Positions 41,895-51,481 of a stretch of 64,000 nucleotides of DNA are shown here, one piece after another. The DNA lies in the NCBI RefSeq assembly GCF_024343775.1, contig NZ_RJUF01000002.1, forward strand, positions 62,001-126,000, written 5' to 3'. The position numbers and the translations under genes are program-made. Source of the DNA: Lacihabitans soyangensis. Lineage in GTDB: Bacteria; Bacteroidota; Bacteroidia; Cytophagales; Spirosomataceae. Every line of letters begins with the position of its first letter. The stretch's first letter is position 1. The notes beneath the pieces are model-generated. The model was not told the DNA's origin and ran no database searches. It saw only the letters and a program-made list of their open reading frames with translations.

Positions 41895-42431
41895 CTATTT
41901 CAACTTAAAACTATTTAAATAAGGCTCCACAATATCCTTGTAATAAGCATATTTCTCGGTTTCGCAGGCGAAAGTTACTATGAAAACCTTGGCGTTTTTG
42001 ACATGATAATATTGCCTCCAAGTTTGAGCATAGCCGCTCTTTTCACCTTTGTAAGTCACCATATACACGTTAGGTTTCAGCTTCTTTTTTTCTACTACTT
42101 TGAAGTTTTTCACCACGCCTGGCAAATAAGTGACAGAAAACTGAGCGTATTTATCCACCGTATAATTAGCACTTGGGAGTTTATCTACCGTGATATTGAT
42201 GTTATCCACGAACCTATCAATATAGCTCAAAGTATCCGTTGGTGATAGCAAACTACAAAGGTTTTCTTGACAATTATCCTGAATTCTCCAACCTTTAGGT
42301 ATATCCATTTTGTAGGTTTTCTTGTCCAAAACCATAGGTTTAGGAGCTTTTGAAGTATCTGGAGCTACCTGAACTTGAGCTATTGAAATATGACCAATCA
42401 ACAAAAAAAGAGCGAATAGAATCTGTTTCAT
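41895..42431 (-). CDS. Exported protein of unknown function
   Basis: A 178-residue protein with a signal peptide (MKQILFALFLLIGHISIAQ), then a single globular domain starting KTYKMDIPKGWRIQDNCQEN and ending KYAYYKDIVEPYLNSFKLK. The pattern of an amphipathic Pro-Trp start and a C-terminal helix ending near SFK resembles PsbP/DUF1795-like lipoprotein domains, a weak resemblance. Three Cys in NCQENLC and FACE could form a disulfide. It lies 12 bp downstream of aroA on the same strand, probably cotranscribed. Confidence 0.6.
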   Translation of the reverse strand: MKQILFALFLLIGHISIAQVQVAPDTSKAPKPMVLDKKTYKMDIPKGWRIQDNCQENLCSLLSPTDTLSYIDRFVDNINITVDKLPSANYTVDKYAQFSVTYLPGVVKNFKVVEKKKLKPNVYMVTYKGEKSGYAQTWRQYYHVKNAKVFIVTFACETEKYAYYKDIVEPYLNSFKLK

Positions 42432-42443
42432 TTACTTATTAAT

Positions 42444-43682
42444 TTATTTCAATTCTTCCAAAGACACAATTTTGCCCAAGTCCTCCCAATAACTTGGATA
42501 AGATTTCGCCACTACGCCGGGTTCCTCTATAATAACATCTGAAATCATAGCTAACGGAGCAAAAGACATAGCCATACGGTGGTCATCGTAGGTTTCAAAA
42601 GTTGGGGTTGCTGTCCAACCTCCACCAGAATTTACCTCATATCTAGTTTTAGCCACTACTTCCTCAAGCGTCCCTCCTATTTTGGCCAATTCATTCTGCA
42701 AGGCTAGCACTCTATCTGTTTCTTTTATTTTCAAACTTTCCAAACCAGTGAAAACGCCCTTAATTTTTTTGGCAACCAAAACCACCGCAACTGTTTGGGC
42801 CAAATCAGGACAATCTGTAAAGTCCCACTCAAATGTATCGTTTGCCTTGGTTTTTTGCAACAAAACCCCATCGGGAGTAAATGTACTTTTCACACCCAAT
42901 TCTGACATAATATTGACAATGACACTATCCCCTTGCAATGAATTCTCTTTCAAACCCAACAGCTCTATTTCCACATCATCATTTTCTGCCAAAGCAACAA
43001 CAGAATACCAATAGGACGCACCTGACCAGTCCGATTCTATTTGATAGCTGGTTGCTTGATACTTTTGAGGATCAACCGACAGCTTTTTAGAATCCCAGTC
43101 CGCCATTACTTTTACTCCAAAAGCCTCCATTTGTTTTATGGTCATGGTGATGTATGGAATGGAACCAATTTCGCCCATCAAGTTAATGGTCAATCCATTT
43201 GGCAATAACGGACTTATCATCAACAAAGCAGAAATATACTGACTGCTGACATCACCTCTTATCGAAATTTCGCTGGTTTTTTGTTCTTTAAAACCATTTA
43301 ATTGGGTAGGCGGATATCCTTCTTTTGCAAGATAATCTATTTCACAACCTATTGACCTTAAAGCATCTACCAAAATACCTATCGGGCGTTCGCACATTCT
43401 GGGTGTGCCTGTCATGGTTTTGGTTTGATTAGTTATCGCAAAATAAGCCGTCAAAAAACGCATGGTGGTGCCAGCATCCAAAACATCAGCCACCGAATCC
43501 TCCGATTTTAGTAAACGAATCATGGTTTGGGTATCTCTGGCGGTAGAAAGATTTTGCAACTCTCCACCAAAACCCGACAAAGCATTGATTATCAAAGCCC
43601 TATTACTTTCACTTTTTGAAGAAGCCAGTCTGATTTTCTCATTTATACCACCCGATTGTTTTTTTACTAAAATACGATGCAT
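42444..43682 (-). CDS. aroA: 3-phosphoshikimate 1-carboxyvinyltransferase (EPSP synthase)
   Basis: It catalyses the sixth step of the shikimate pathway, joining PEP and shikimate-3-phosphate. The 412-residue protein shows the substrate-binding segments LASSKSESNRALIINALSGF, LDAGTTMRFLTAYFA, GTPRMCERPIGILVDALRSI, DVSSQYISALLM, LKIKETDRVLALQNEL and the C-terminal YDDHRMAMSFAPLA. The usual Gly-Ser-Lys-Ser start of the domain appears here as ASSKSESNRA. It is slightly shorter than the ~430-residue norm, as in many Bacteroidota. Confidence 0.95.
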   Translation of the reverse strand: MHRILVKKQSGGINEKIRLASSKSESNRALIINALSGFGGELQNLSTARDTQTMIRLLKSEDSVADVLDAGTTMRFLTAYFAITNQTKTMTGTPRMCERPIGILVDALRSIGCEIDYLAKEGYPPTQLNGFKEQKTSEISIRGDVSSQYISALLMISPLLPNGLTINLMGEIGSIPYITMTIKQMEAFGVKVMADWDSKKLSVDPQKYQATSYQIESDWSGASYWYSVVALAENDDVEIELLGLKENSLQGDSVIVNIMSELGVKSTFTPDGVLLQKTKANDTFEWDFTDCPDLAQTVAVVLVAKKIKGVFTGLESLKIKETDRVLALQNELAKIGGTLEEVVAKTRYEVNSGGGWTATPTFETYDDHRMAMSFAPLAMISDVIIEEPGVVAKSYPSYWEDLGKIVSLEELK

Positions 43683-43791
43683 TGAATGTAATTAAAATTA
43701 TAAATCGCAAAGATAATTTAACATTTTATAGTTTTACCGTAATTTCTTCCAAAAAACTGTGCAAATTTGGACAACAAACTAAGAATCTCAA

Positions 43792-45192
43792 ATGGAAATA
43801 ATATCGGTATTTGATATGTTAAAAGTCGGCATTGGGCCATCCAGTTCACATACATTGGGTCCTTGGAAAGCTGCCAACAGATTTTTGAAAAACCTTAGAA
43901 TACCTTTAAAATCCATTGAAAGCATTAAAGTCGAATTATTCGGCTCACTTTCGTTAACTGGCAAGGGGCATGCTACAGATATTGCTGTGGTTATGGGACT
44001 CACAGGAGAAATACCAGAAGAAATAGAACCACAAAAAATCCCTCTTGTTGTTTCCGAAGTCAAAACAACTGGAAAACTAAAATTAAACTTTGAAAAAGAA
44101 ATACCCTTCTCTTTTGAAGAAAATATCGTTTTTCATAAACATTTTTTACCATTTCATCCAAATGGCATTCGATTTACAGCCTCAACTTCGAGTGCGAAAA
44201 TTACTGAAACCTATTATTCTACAGGAGGCGGATTTATATGTACCGAAAATGAAAATTCTGATGAAATCCCAGCCAAAACGATTCCATACCCCGTACAAAA
44301 TGGACTTGAATTATTGTCTTATTGCAAGTTAAAGAAAATATCGGATGTGGTATATGAAAATGAACTTGCACTAAATAATGCCGAATACGTTGATTCGCAG
44401 TTAGAAAAAATATGGAAAACCATGCTCGAATGCATGTATCTCGGCTGTACTACAAAAGGCACTTTACCTGGAGGACTAAATGTAAAACGAAGAGCAAATG
44501 AATTTTATACCGATCTTAATGGCCCTGAGAACGTTTTGAGTTTAGACGATTGGCTCCATAAATTAAGGAACACTGAGGTAAAGTTTAGACAAATCTTGAA
44601 ATGGGTAAGTTGTTTTGCTTTAAGTGTAAATGAAGTAAACGCCTCATTGGGAAAAGTAGTAACGGCTCCTACAAATGGTAGTTCAGGTGTGATTCCTGCG
44701 GTTTTGATGTACTATTTGATGATTGAAAATCACCAGGCCGGCTTCGAGGATATCAAAAGATTCTTGTTCGTAGCAGGTGAGATCGGAAGTATCTTCAAAA
44801 AAGGAGCTACCATATCGGCTGCAATGGGCGGCTGTCAGGCCGAAATCGGAGTTTCATCTGCCATGGCTGCGGGGGCTTTGTGCGAACTTCAAGGCGGAAC
44901 ACCCGAACAAGTGTTGGTAGCTGCCGAAATAGCCATGGAGCATCATTTGGGTTTAACCTGCGACCCAATAGGAGGATTGGTCCAGATACCGTGCATAGAG
45001 CGAAATTCTATGGGAGCATTAAAAGCCATTACGGCCGCTGAGCTCGCCCTTGGCACTAACCCGAAGGAAACAAAGGTTCCATTGGACAAAGTGATTGCTA
45101 CCATGTGGGAAACCGCTAAAGACATGAACCACAAATACAAAGAAACCTCGCAAGGAGGCCTAGCAGTGGCAGTAAATAGCGTGGATTGTTGA
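43792..45192 (+). CDS. sdaA: L-serine ammonia-lyase, iron-sulfur type
   Basis: It converts L-serine to pyruvate and ammonia. The 466-residue single-chain enzyme begins SVFDMLKVGIGPSSSHTLGP (beta domain signature) and carries the alpha-domain residues for the [4Fe-4S] cluster: Cys in SAAMGGCQAEIGVSSAMAAG and both Cys in LTCDPIGGLVQIPCIERN. VTAPTNGSSGVIPAVLMYYL is the substrate loop. Monocistronic, and converging closely with the gene at 45194. Confidence 0.95.
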   Translation: MEIISVFDMLKVGIGPSSSHTLGPWKAANRFLKNLRIPLKSIESIKVELFGSLSLTGKGHATDIAVVMGLTGEIPEEIEPQKIPLVVSEVKTTGKLKLNFEKEIPFSFEENIVFHKHFLPFHPNGIRFTASTSSAKITETYYSTGGGFICTENENSDEIPAKTIPYPVQNGLELLSYCKLKKISDVVYENELALNNAEYVDSQLEKIWKTMLECMYLGCTTKGTLPGGLNVKRRANEFYTDLNGPENVLSLDDWLHKLRNTEVKFRQILKWVSCFALSVNEVNASLGKVVTAPTNGSSGVIPAVLMYYLMIENHQAGFEDIKRFLFVAGEIGSIFKKGATISAAMGGCQAEIGVSSAMAAGALCELQGGTPEQVLVAAEIAMEHHLGLTCDPIGGLVQIPCIERNSMGALKAITAAELALGTNPKETKVPLDKVIATMWETAKDMNHKYKETSQGGLAVAVNSVDC

Positions 45193-45193
45193 C

Positions 45194-45784
45194 TCAGATA
45201 CTCTTGAAAACCTTCAATTGCTTGTTACCATTAAGTTTTATACCGTTAAAAAACTTGGAACGATTGGCAATTAAGATATTACCTGCTTGAATAGCTGGAA
45301 TCAAAATAAGAGCCTCGGTGTTTTGAGCAGGTGATCGTCCAAACTGTACCCAGTCGTAAAAAATAGGTACAAAAGCAGCTAAACTTCCCCAACCTAGGCC
45401 CCATTTTATGCCTTTATAGACTTCTCTTTTATAAACTTTTTTAATATCAGAGAGCTTAACAACCCAAGTTTCGAGTTTTCTTTCAACGTTATTATAATGC
45501 ATTACCGTAATGGTAGAGTCGCCAATATCGCTCAATTCTTCTTGAAAAAACTGTCCGCTTTTGGTCCTAAATCCAAGCATATCTTCGACATAATATCTTC
45601 TTCTTTTCTGGTTTCTGTAATTATCCAAAACCAAATAGTTGCCACCTCTTTGTATAGTCTTATAGAGATTGGGGTTGTTTTTTTCTAAGAGTTCTTCTAT
45701 CTGAAGAGCCTCTTTTTGGTGAGGTTCTTGACCAAAAAGACTTTCAGTTGAAATAAATAAAATCAGAAAAATCAGTTTTTTCAT
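45194..45784 (-). CDS. Exported protein of unknown function
   Basis: A 196-residue protein with a signal peptide (MKKLIFLILFISTESLFGQ). The mature part is basic with no motif I recognise. It has a hydrophobic stretch near residues 125-145 (GIKWGLGWGSLAAFVPIFYD) and another near 155-170, which might be membrane-associated. Its ATG overlaps the DUF502 gene by 4 bp (ATGA), so the two are translationally coupled, and a shared role in the envelope is likely. Confidence 0.6.
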   Translation of the reverse strand: MKKLIFLILFISTESLFGQEPHQKEALQIEELLEKNNPNLYKTIQRGGNYLVLDNYRNQKRRRYYVEDMLGFRTKSGQFFQEELSDIGDSTITVMHYNNVERKLETWVVKLSDIKKVYKREVYKGIKWGLGWGSLAAFVPIFYDWVQFGRSPAQNTEALILIPAIQAGNILIANRSKFFNGIKLNGNKQLKVFKSI

Positions 45785-46392
45785 GTGTTGGAATCAGAAA
45801 AAGATACGCCACCAGAAACAATAATTTTCATAACCTCCGCACTCGAAATAGTTAAAATTTCGACCTGTTCTTTGGGTACAATAAACATATCTCCTGAAAA
45901 AGCGTAAGCATGTGGACAATAAACACTTACCATATCTGGCAAACCAAAAACATCCAACCCATCTTGTGTCAGAAAACCAAGTTTACGAATATTGGACTCT
46001 TTGTTTAGGGTAACAAGAACGCCAGTTTTAAATTTCTTTTTATCCCCTACAAATGCCGATATGAGGTCTTTGAAAGCCGAGTAGAATATCTTAACAATCG
46101 GCAAATGCTTCATCCCATTCTCCAGCCAATTCTGAATGGTTTGAGGGAGCAATCTGGTGAAAACAAAACCAATGAATGCAGTGCCAAAAAGTACGATCAA
46201 AAAACCCAAACCTGGCACAAAAAACTCTTGATTGGGATTGTCCCAGCTAAATTTTATCCTCACCAAACTGTCTACAAAATCAAAAGCACTGTACAAAATC
46301 AAAATCGTAAAACCCACAGGAGCCACAAAAAGTAAGCCCCTTACAAAATAAGACAAAAACTTATTTAACAATTTACCTAAACTTCCTTCCAT
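45781..46392 (-). CDS. DUF502 family membrane protein
   Basis: A 203-residue protein with two membrane helices (residues ~15-37 and ~57-80) and a C-terminal soluble domain. The DUF502 signature is clear: FVRGLLFVAPVGFTILILYS, PGLGFLIVLFGTAFIGFVFT, HLPIVKIFYSAFKDLISAFV and KFKTGVLVTL. Function unknown across the family. It lies 4 bp downstream of the DUF4139 gene and overlaps the next gene by 4 bp, forming a three-gene minus-strand unit. Confidence 0.85.
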   Translation of the reverse strand: MEGSLGKLLNKFLSYFVRGLLFVAPVGFTILILYSAFDFVDSLVRIKFSWDNPNQEFFVPGLGFLIVLFGTAFIGFVFTRLLPQTIQNWLENGMKHLPIVKIFYSAFKDLISAFVGDKKKFKTGVLVTLNKESNIRKLGFLTQDGLDVFGLPDMVSVYCPHAYAFSGDMFIVPKEQVEILTISSAEVMKIIVSGGVSFSDSNT

Positions 46393-46396
46393 AGAT

Positions 46397-47977
46397 TTAC
46401 AGGTTATTGATTCGTTTATCTTTTGGATATTTTACGGTGTATTTTAGCAAAACTTCCTTGCTTTGGCTGGCAGGAACTTCGAACACCCAAGTTATTTTTC
46501 CTGTATTCGCTTCCACAGTTCCTCCTTGAATATCCTCAACATCTACCTCGATATCAGAATCTTGCGAAACAGGCACTTGATCTTCCAACACCACTTTAAC
46601 GGTTTCCGATTTAGTATTTCGCACCGAAATCTTATATCCAAAACTCTCTCTTACATTTGAGCCAATGGTTTTTCTAGCCTTGAAATTCTCTATCTCCTCT
46701 CTTTTTCCAACAATCCTCATATCTTTTCCAAGACTCAATTTTAAAATATTGTCCACACCCTGCTCATTGATAAATGTTTTACCAATAAACTTGTTCTCAA
46801 AATACACATTCGCCTCACCTGAAAGCAATTTGTATTGCTCCCAGTTTTTAAGTTCAGCTACAAGGTAGGCATTCAAATCAAGCTTAGGGGCTATTACACT
46901 TTTATATTCTGCTTCGGCACTGTAGGTTTGTACCTCCACCATTTCGGGTTGCCCACCAGAATTAATAGTATAAGTTGAACCCAAATCAAAGTTGACCGTC
47001 ATGCCCGTTTCTACCACAGCAACTGTCCTCGAAGCCGTGGCCATATCTGCCATGGCCGCTGGAGCTTCCGTAGCAAACCCAGCCTCCATATCCATTTTGT
47101 TGGCTTTTACGTTTCTTTGATAAACTACCGGAGCTACATAAAAACTCAAAAACTGAGGATTTAGCTCCATTTTTTGACCTGAAATAGCTGGATTAGAGGT
47201 TGACAATGAAAGCTTTACATTGCTCCAATCGATGCCCGTATTTTGATAAACACTCGCTTTGTAGGCAATCGCAACAGGACTTTTAATATCTTTTACTCGG
47301 AGGTCATAATTTGGACTCCAACCCGCATTATAAGCTACATAACTTAGTTTAATATTGGCTGGAGTGGCTTTGGAGGCACTAACAGTTAATTCTATTTGGC
47401 CAAGTGGCAATGAATTGTTCCTAACTTCGGCCAGTTGCTTTTCCAAACGTATTTTTTTATCCTTCAAAGGCTGCATTTGTCTTTGAATCTGTAAACGCCT
47501 TGCTCCTACTTCAGTGAGTTTTACCCTGAAAAAGTCAATCATTTCTTTCAAATCCTCCGGTAAAAGTCCGTCCTTTTCACTTTTAACATTGGCATTGGCC
47601 ATGATCATTTTCTCTTCATTTTGAGCCACAGCAAAAAGCATTTCTAGGTTTTCAATGTCTGCTTGAACTTTCACAACAGAATCTTGCAAAACCAAAACCT
47701 TATTATTCAGATGATTAGCACTATACTTTACTGCCAAAAGGGTAAAATCACCTTTGCCTTCTACCAGTATACTATTGGCGTCAATACTATTCGCAATATC
47801 GTCCACTAGGAGTTTGGTTATACCCGCTGACAATGACGTATTTACAGATTTTTCCAGCTGAGCTTGTTGCAAGAAAACCGTAACTTTATCGATTTTAGCA
47901 TCTACTTTTTTTATATTTTGGGCAAAACCAACTGAGAATAAACTTATTACTAATAAAGCTGTTTTTATAAATTTCAT
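46397..47977 (-). CDS. DUF4140/DUF4139 (MuiA-like) exported protein
   Basis: A 526-residue protein with a signal peptide (MKFIKTALLVISLFSVGFAQ). The N-terminal DUF4140 domain starts KIDKVTVFLQQAQLEKSVNT (residues ~28-125), followed by a coiled coil (~130-190, VKVQADIENLEML...) and the DUF4139 beta domain beginning LSYVAYNAGWSPNYDLRVKD and ending EVLLKYTVKYPKDK. Members include a so-called mucoidy inhibitor A, but biochemical function is unknown. First of a minus-strand unit with DUF502 and a small exported protein. Confidence 0.88.
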   Translation of the reverse strand: MKFIKTALLVISLFSVGFAQNIKKVDAKIDKVTVFLQQAQLEKSVNTSLSAGITKLLVDDIANSIDANSILVEGKGDFTLLAVKYSANHLNNKVLVLQDSVVKVQADIENLEMLFAVAQNEEKMIMANANVKSEKDGLLPEDLKEMIDFFRVKLTEVGARRLQIQRQMQPLKDKKIRLEKQLAEVRNNSLPLGQIELTVSASKATPANIKLSYVAYNAGWSPNYDLRVKDIKSPVAIAYKASVYQNTGIDWSNVKLSLSTSNPAISGQKMELNPQFLSFYVAPVVYQRNVKANKMDMEAGFATEAPAAMADMATASRTVAVVETGMTVNFDLGSTYTINSGGQPEMVEVQTYSAEAEYKSVIAPKLDLNAYLVAELKNWEQYKLLSGEANVYFENKFIGKTFINEQGVDNILKLSLGKDMRIVGKREEIENFKARKTIGSNVRESFGYKISVRNTKSETVKVVLEDQVPVSQDSDIEVDVEDIQGGTVEANTGKITWVFEVPASQSKEVLLKYTVKYPKDKRINNL

Positions 47978-48105
47978 ACTTGAGATTATTTACATGAATT
48001 AACGCTTTTTTCCTCAAAAAACTTCATTTCCAAAGAATTCTTTTTTCTAATCGCCCATACAGGCCTTATTTTTAATAATTTTGCAGGCCAAAACAAACAG
48101 TTAGA

Positions 48106-49176
48106 ATGTACGCACCAAACAGAGTCAGAAAATTTACAGAAAATATTTTTAAAGCCATAGGCTGCAGCACCAAAGATGCCAAATTGGCTGCTGATGTGTT
48201 GATTAATGCAGATTTGAATGGTGTGGATTCTCATGGTGTGGCTCGTTTGGCTGGCTATGTTCGGCTTTTTGACCATGGAAGACTCAATCCTAAGCCCAAT
48301 ATCAACATAGTTTATGAAACACCAAGCACTGCTACCATCGATGGAGACAAAGGACTTGGATTAGTTGTAGCACCTTTCGCAATGAAATTGGCCATCAAAA
48401 AAGCGAAAAATGCAGGTTCGGGGTGGATTTCTGTTCAAAACTCCAACCATTTTGGTATTGCTGGTTATCATGCCTCACAAGCTCTGGAGCACGATATGAT
48501 AGGCTGGGCGATGACCAATGCTGCACCGCTCGTTGTGCCTACCTTTTCAAAAGAAAAATTATTGGGTACAAATCCTATTGCAGTGGCTGTTCCGGCCGAT
48601 AAACAACCTGCATTTTTGGCAGACTTTGCCACTACGGCCGTAGCTTATGGCAAAATGGAAATATTGCAAAGAAAAGGCTTGAATGCACCAATGGGCTGGG
48701 TTCAGGACGAAAATGGTAACCCTACAGACAATGCAAACGCCGTAAAAGAAGGCGGTGGACTATTGCCATTAGGTGGCGATAGAGAGCATGGAAGTCACAA
48801 AGGATACGGTTTGGGAGCAGTGGTTGATATATTTTCTGGTGTGCTTTCTGGTGCAAATTTCGGCCCATGGGTGCCACCTTTTGCTACTGCAGGTTTTCAA
48901 GGCGTGGCGGCAGAACAAGTGGGAAAAGGTACTGGGCATTTCCTTGGGGCCATGCGTGTAGATGGCTTTAGACCAAAAGAAGATTTTAAACAAAGTATGG
49001 ACAAGTGGATTGAGAGATTCCGTTCGGCCAAACATATTGATGGTAATCCCGTGCAAATTCCTGGGGATCAGGAAAGAAACTTTAGAGCAGAAAGGTTGGT
49101 TTCTGGTTTGCCATTGATTGATCCTGTGGTAGATAGCTTGAAGGAATTGGGCGAAAGATTTAAAGTTAGATTTTAG
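48106..49176 (+). CDS. Ldh/YlbC-family NAD(P)-dependent dehydrogenase
   Basis: A 356-residue member of the Rossmann-independent malate/L-lactate dehydrogenase family (also ureidoglycolate and sulfolactate dehydrogenases). Signatures: NADLNGVDSHGVARLAGYVR, the active-site segment VQNSNHFGIAGYHASQALEH, LGTNPIAVAVPA, GSHKGYGLGAVVDIFSGVLS and FLGAMRVDGFRP. It oxidises 2-hydroxy acids with NAD(P). The exact substrate is not predictable. Monocistronic, with no neighbouring pathway genes. Confidence 0.9.
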   Translation: MYAPNRVRKFTENIFKAIGCSTKDAKLAADVLINADLNGVDSHGVARLAGYVRLFDHGRLNPKPNINIVYETPSTATIDGDKGLGLVVAPFAMKLAIKKAKNAGSGWISVQNSNHFGIAGYHASQALEHDMIGWAMTNAAPLVVPTFSKEKLLGTNPIAVAVPADKQPAFLADFATTAVAYGKMEILQRKGLNAPMGWVQDENGNPTDNANAVKEGGGLLPLGGDREHGSHKGYGLGAVVDIFSGVLSGANFGPWVPPFATAGFQGVAAEQVGKGTGHFLGAMRVDGFRPKEDFKQSMDKWIERFRSAKHIDGNPVQIPGDQERNFRAERLVSGLPLIDPVVDSLKELGERFKVRF

Positions 49177-49235
49177 TCTTTGCAGAATCGATATTGAATA
49201 ATTTCATTAAATTTGTTTCATAAACAATTGATATC

Positions 49236-49451
49236 ATGACAACCACAATTGACGGTATTTATGAAAATGGCAAAATCACTTTGAATGAGTTGCCAAAAAA
49301 TATTGAGAAAGCTCAGGTAAAAGTTGTTTTTGAAGAGACTAAGCAAAAAGTAGAACCTGGAAAAAGGAAGATGGGTATCTTTAGAGGCACTATTACAATG
49401 TCCGATGATTTTGACGAAACTATGACTGAATTGGAAGAATTTTGGACATGA
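49236..49451 (+). CDS. Antitoxin-like protein (AF2212/DUF2281 type), orphan
   Basis: A 71-residue protein that starts MTTTIDGIYENGKITLNELP, the beta-strand N-terminus of AF2212-like antitoxins, and ends GIFRGTITMSDDFDETMTEL followed by EEFWT, typical of antitoxins paired with PIN-domain toxins. The stop TGA overlaps an ATG (ATGA at 49448-49451) exactly as in intact pairs, but the second frame reads only Met-Arg before TAA. No PIN toxin is present, so the gene is an orphan or half of a decayed pair. Confidence 0.7.
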   Translation: MTTTIDGIYENGKITLNELPKNIEKAQVKVVFEETKQKVEPGKRKMGIFRGTITMSDDFDETMTELEEFWT

Positions 49452-49524
49452 GATAATTGGAAAAACAATCTCAATATTATACCTGCTAGAAAATAAAAAC
49501 TTGATCCTTTAAATTCATTCAATT

Positions 49525-50403
49525 TTATATCATAAATTGTTCGAAAAAAGAATATTCCACTTCATATACAGTTTTTGGTTTTACACCTAATTCTACGCTT
49601 TCAAAAAGTTCAACTAATTTTTTACCATCAATTAATTCGATAGGGGGAGCACCATCACGACTCGCCTCCCTTTTGGAATCCTCAGAAAATGTTCCTGTAG
49701 TCAAAATAATACCTTTTTCAGCTCGACCAATCATTGCATTCCTGAAGTCGCCTACTTGAGCTCTAGAAACAGTTCCTTTATATCTTTTACATTGGAAAAG
49801 AACTTTGATACTTACAAACGGGTTCAATTCTAGAGTTCCATAACCATCAATTCCTCCATCGTGGGACGCTTGGGTAACAACCACATTTTCAAAACCATGC
49901 TCACGAAGTAATCTTTTACAAATGTGTTCAAACCCTGTTGGAGTTAAACTCTGTAATACTTCTAATAAGGTAGGTGTAATTTCATGTTCTAGCTCTTCTG
50001 GTTCTTCTTCATTCTGTCTAGAAATTAGTTTATCATCTGTTTTGGACTTTCTTGTTTTTTGATGAATCTCAACCCATTTCAAAAAAATATCTCTCGATTC
50101 TTCAAGGTTTAAATGAATCATTTGGCCTTTTGCAGATAATGTCCAAACTCCTCTCTTTCCTTCTTCTAACAGTCCTTCCCAAACTAAATATTGCCTTGCC
50201 CAAGCAACTTGATTATGAAATCTTAAAATACCTGATTTCATCACTTCCTCTCTTTGATTATCAGGAATATTTAAAGTATTTGCAATTTGTTCAACTACTT
50301 CTTTTGGCTTCCCTGAACCTCCCAAATCTCTCAAAGCATTTAACAAAGGACCAAACCATTTTACAAACTCAGCTTGAGCGGATTTTTTCTTTCTCTCTCC
50401 CAT
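49525..50403 (-). CDS. Mrr-type (type IV-like) restriction endonuclease
   Basis: A 292-residue protein with an N-terminal winged-helix Mrr_N domain (residues ~10-100, FVKWFGPLLNALRDLGGSGK) and a C-terminal PD-(D/E)XK Mrr catalytic domain (~150-275). The active site reads FEHICKRLLREHGF, then HDGGIDGYG (Asp186) and FQCKRYKG (Gln204, Lys206), the D-QxK form found in Mrr. The following RAEKGIILTTGTFSEDSKRE is also Mrr-like. E. coli Mrr attacks DNA carrying methylated adenine or cytosine. No methyltransferase is nearby, consistent with a stand-alone modification-dependent enzyme. Confidence 0.9.
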   Translation of the reverse strand: MGERKKKSAQAEFVKWFGPLLNALRDLGGSGKPKEVVEQIANTLNIPDNQREEVMKSGILRFHNQVAWARQYLVWEGLLEEGKRGVWTLSAKGQMIHLNLEESRDIFLKWVEIHQKTRKSKTDDKLISRQNEEEPEELEHEITPTLLEVLQSLTPTGFEHICKRLLREHGFENVVVTQASHDGGIDGYGTLELNPFVSIKVLFQCKRYKGTVSRAQVGDFRNAMIGRAEKGIILTTGTFSEDSKREASRDGAPPIELIDGKKLVELFESVELGVKPKTVYEVEYSFFEQFMI

Positions 50404-50611
50404 ATTACTTTCAATCTTTAAGTTTACACTTAATTTTTATTGGATTTATCGGTCAATATAATTTTCCAAAAGTATCAATTTTTGAATCCTTATCACCAAC
50501 AAAAGAAAAATTATTTGGTAAGTATATTTAAACTCCATTTTCAGAACAATATAAATGTTTATAACAATGATTTTTAACTATTATCTTTGCAGTTGTTATT
50601 TAGACACAAAA

Positions 50612-51478
50612 ATGAAAAACGTAAACATAGGCCTTATTCAAATGTCTTGTACCGAAAATGTGCAGGAAAACATAGCAAAAACCATTGTCAAAATCAGAGA
50701 AGCAGCTGCCAACGGAGCCCAGATTATCTGTTTGCAAGAGTTGTTTTCTTCACTTTATTTTTGTGATGTAGAAGACCACGAAAATTTTAAATTGGGTGAA
50801 GCCATTCCAGGTCCAACCACCGAAACCATGCAAAGTGTGGCCAAAGAATTGGGAGTAGTTCTCATAGTGTCGCTTTTCGAAAAACGAGCTCAAGGCTTGT
50901 ATCACAACACCGCCGCCATTATTGATGCCGATGGAAGTTATCTTGGAAAATACCGCAAAATGCATATTCCTGATGACCCAGGCTATTATGAGAAGTTCTA
51001 TTTTACGCCAGGTGATCTTGGTTATAAAGTTTGGGAAACCAAATTCGGAAAAATCGGAGTGTTGATTTGTTGGGATCAATGGTACCCAGAGGCTGCACGT
51101 ATCACCTCATTAATGGGTGCAGACATTTTGTTTTATCCTACGGCCATTGGATGGGACATGGACGAAAAAGATCCTGTTATCAACCAAGAACAATACGACG
51201 CTTGGCAAACCATCCAACGCTCACACGCCGTAGCCAACGGTCTTTATGTGGTTTCAGTAAACCGAGTAGGCATTGAGGCCAATCAAAAATTCTGGGGTGG
51301 CTCGTTTATCGCCAATCCTCACGGAAGATTGCTGTATTGGGCTTCCCACGAAAACGAAGAAACTCATGTGGCAACCCTTGATTTGGAGAATACTGAGTAT
51401 TATCGTACCACTTGGCCTTACCTGCGAGACCGAAGAATAGACTCTTACGAACCAATATTGAAAAGGTTTATTGATTGA
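50612..51478 (+). CDS. aguB: N-carbamoylputrescine amidase (nitrilase family)
   Basis: A 288-residue nitrilase-fold enzyme. The catalytic Glu (LQELFSSLYFC), Lys (YRKMHIPDDPGYYEKFYFTP) and Cys (GVLICWDQWYPEAARI) are in the pattern specific to N-carbamoylputrescine amidases, which give putrescine from the agmatine route. The ATG at 50612 is preferred over 50555, because MKNVNIGLIQMSC is the standard start. Agmatine deiminase (AguA) is not encoded in this window. A strong terminator follows 3 bp after the stop. Confidence 0.92.
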   Translation: MKNVNIGLIQMSCTENVQENIAKTIVKIREAAANGAQIICLQELFSSLYFCDVEDHENFKLGEAIPGPTTETMQSVAKELGVVLIVSLFEKRAQGLYHNTAAIIDADGSYLGKYRKMHIPDDPGYYEKFYFTPGDLGYKVWETKFGKIGVLICWDQWYPEAARITSLMGADILFYPTAIGWDMDEKDPVINQEQYDAWQTIQRSHAVANGLYVVSVNRVGIEANQKFWGGSFIANPHGRLLYWASHENEETHVATLDLENTEYYRTTWPYLRDRRIDSYEPILKRFID

Positions 51479-51481
51479 AAT

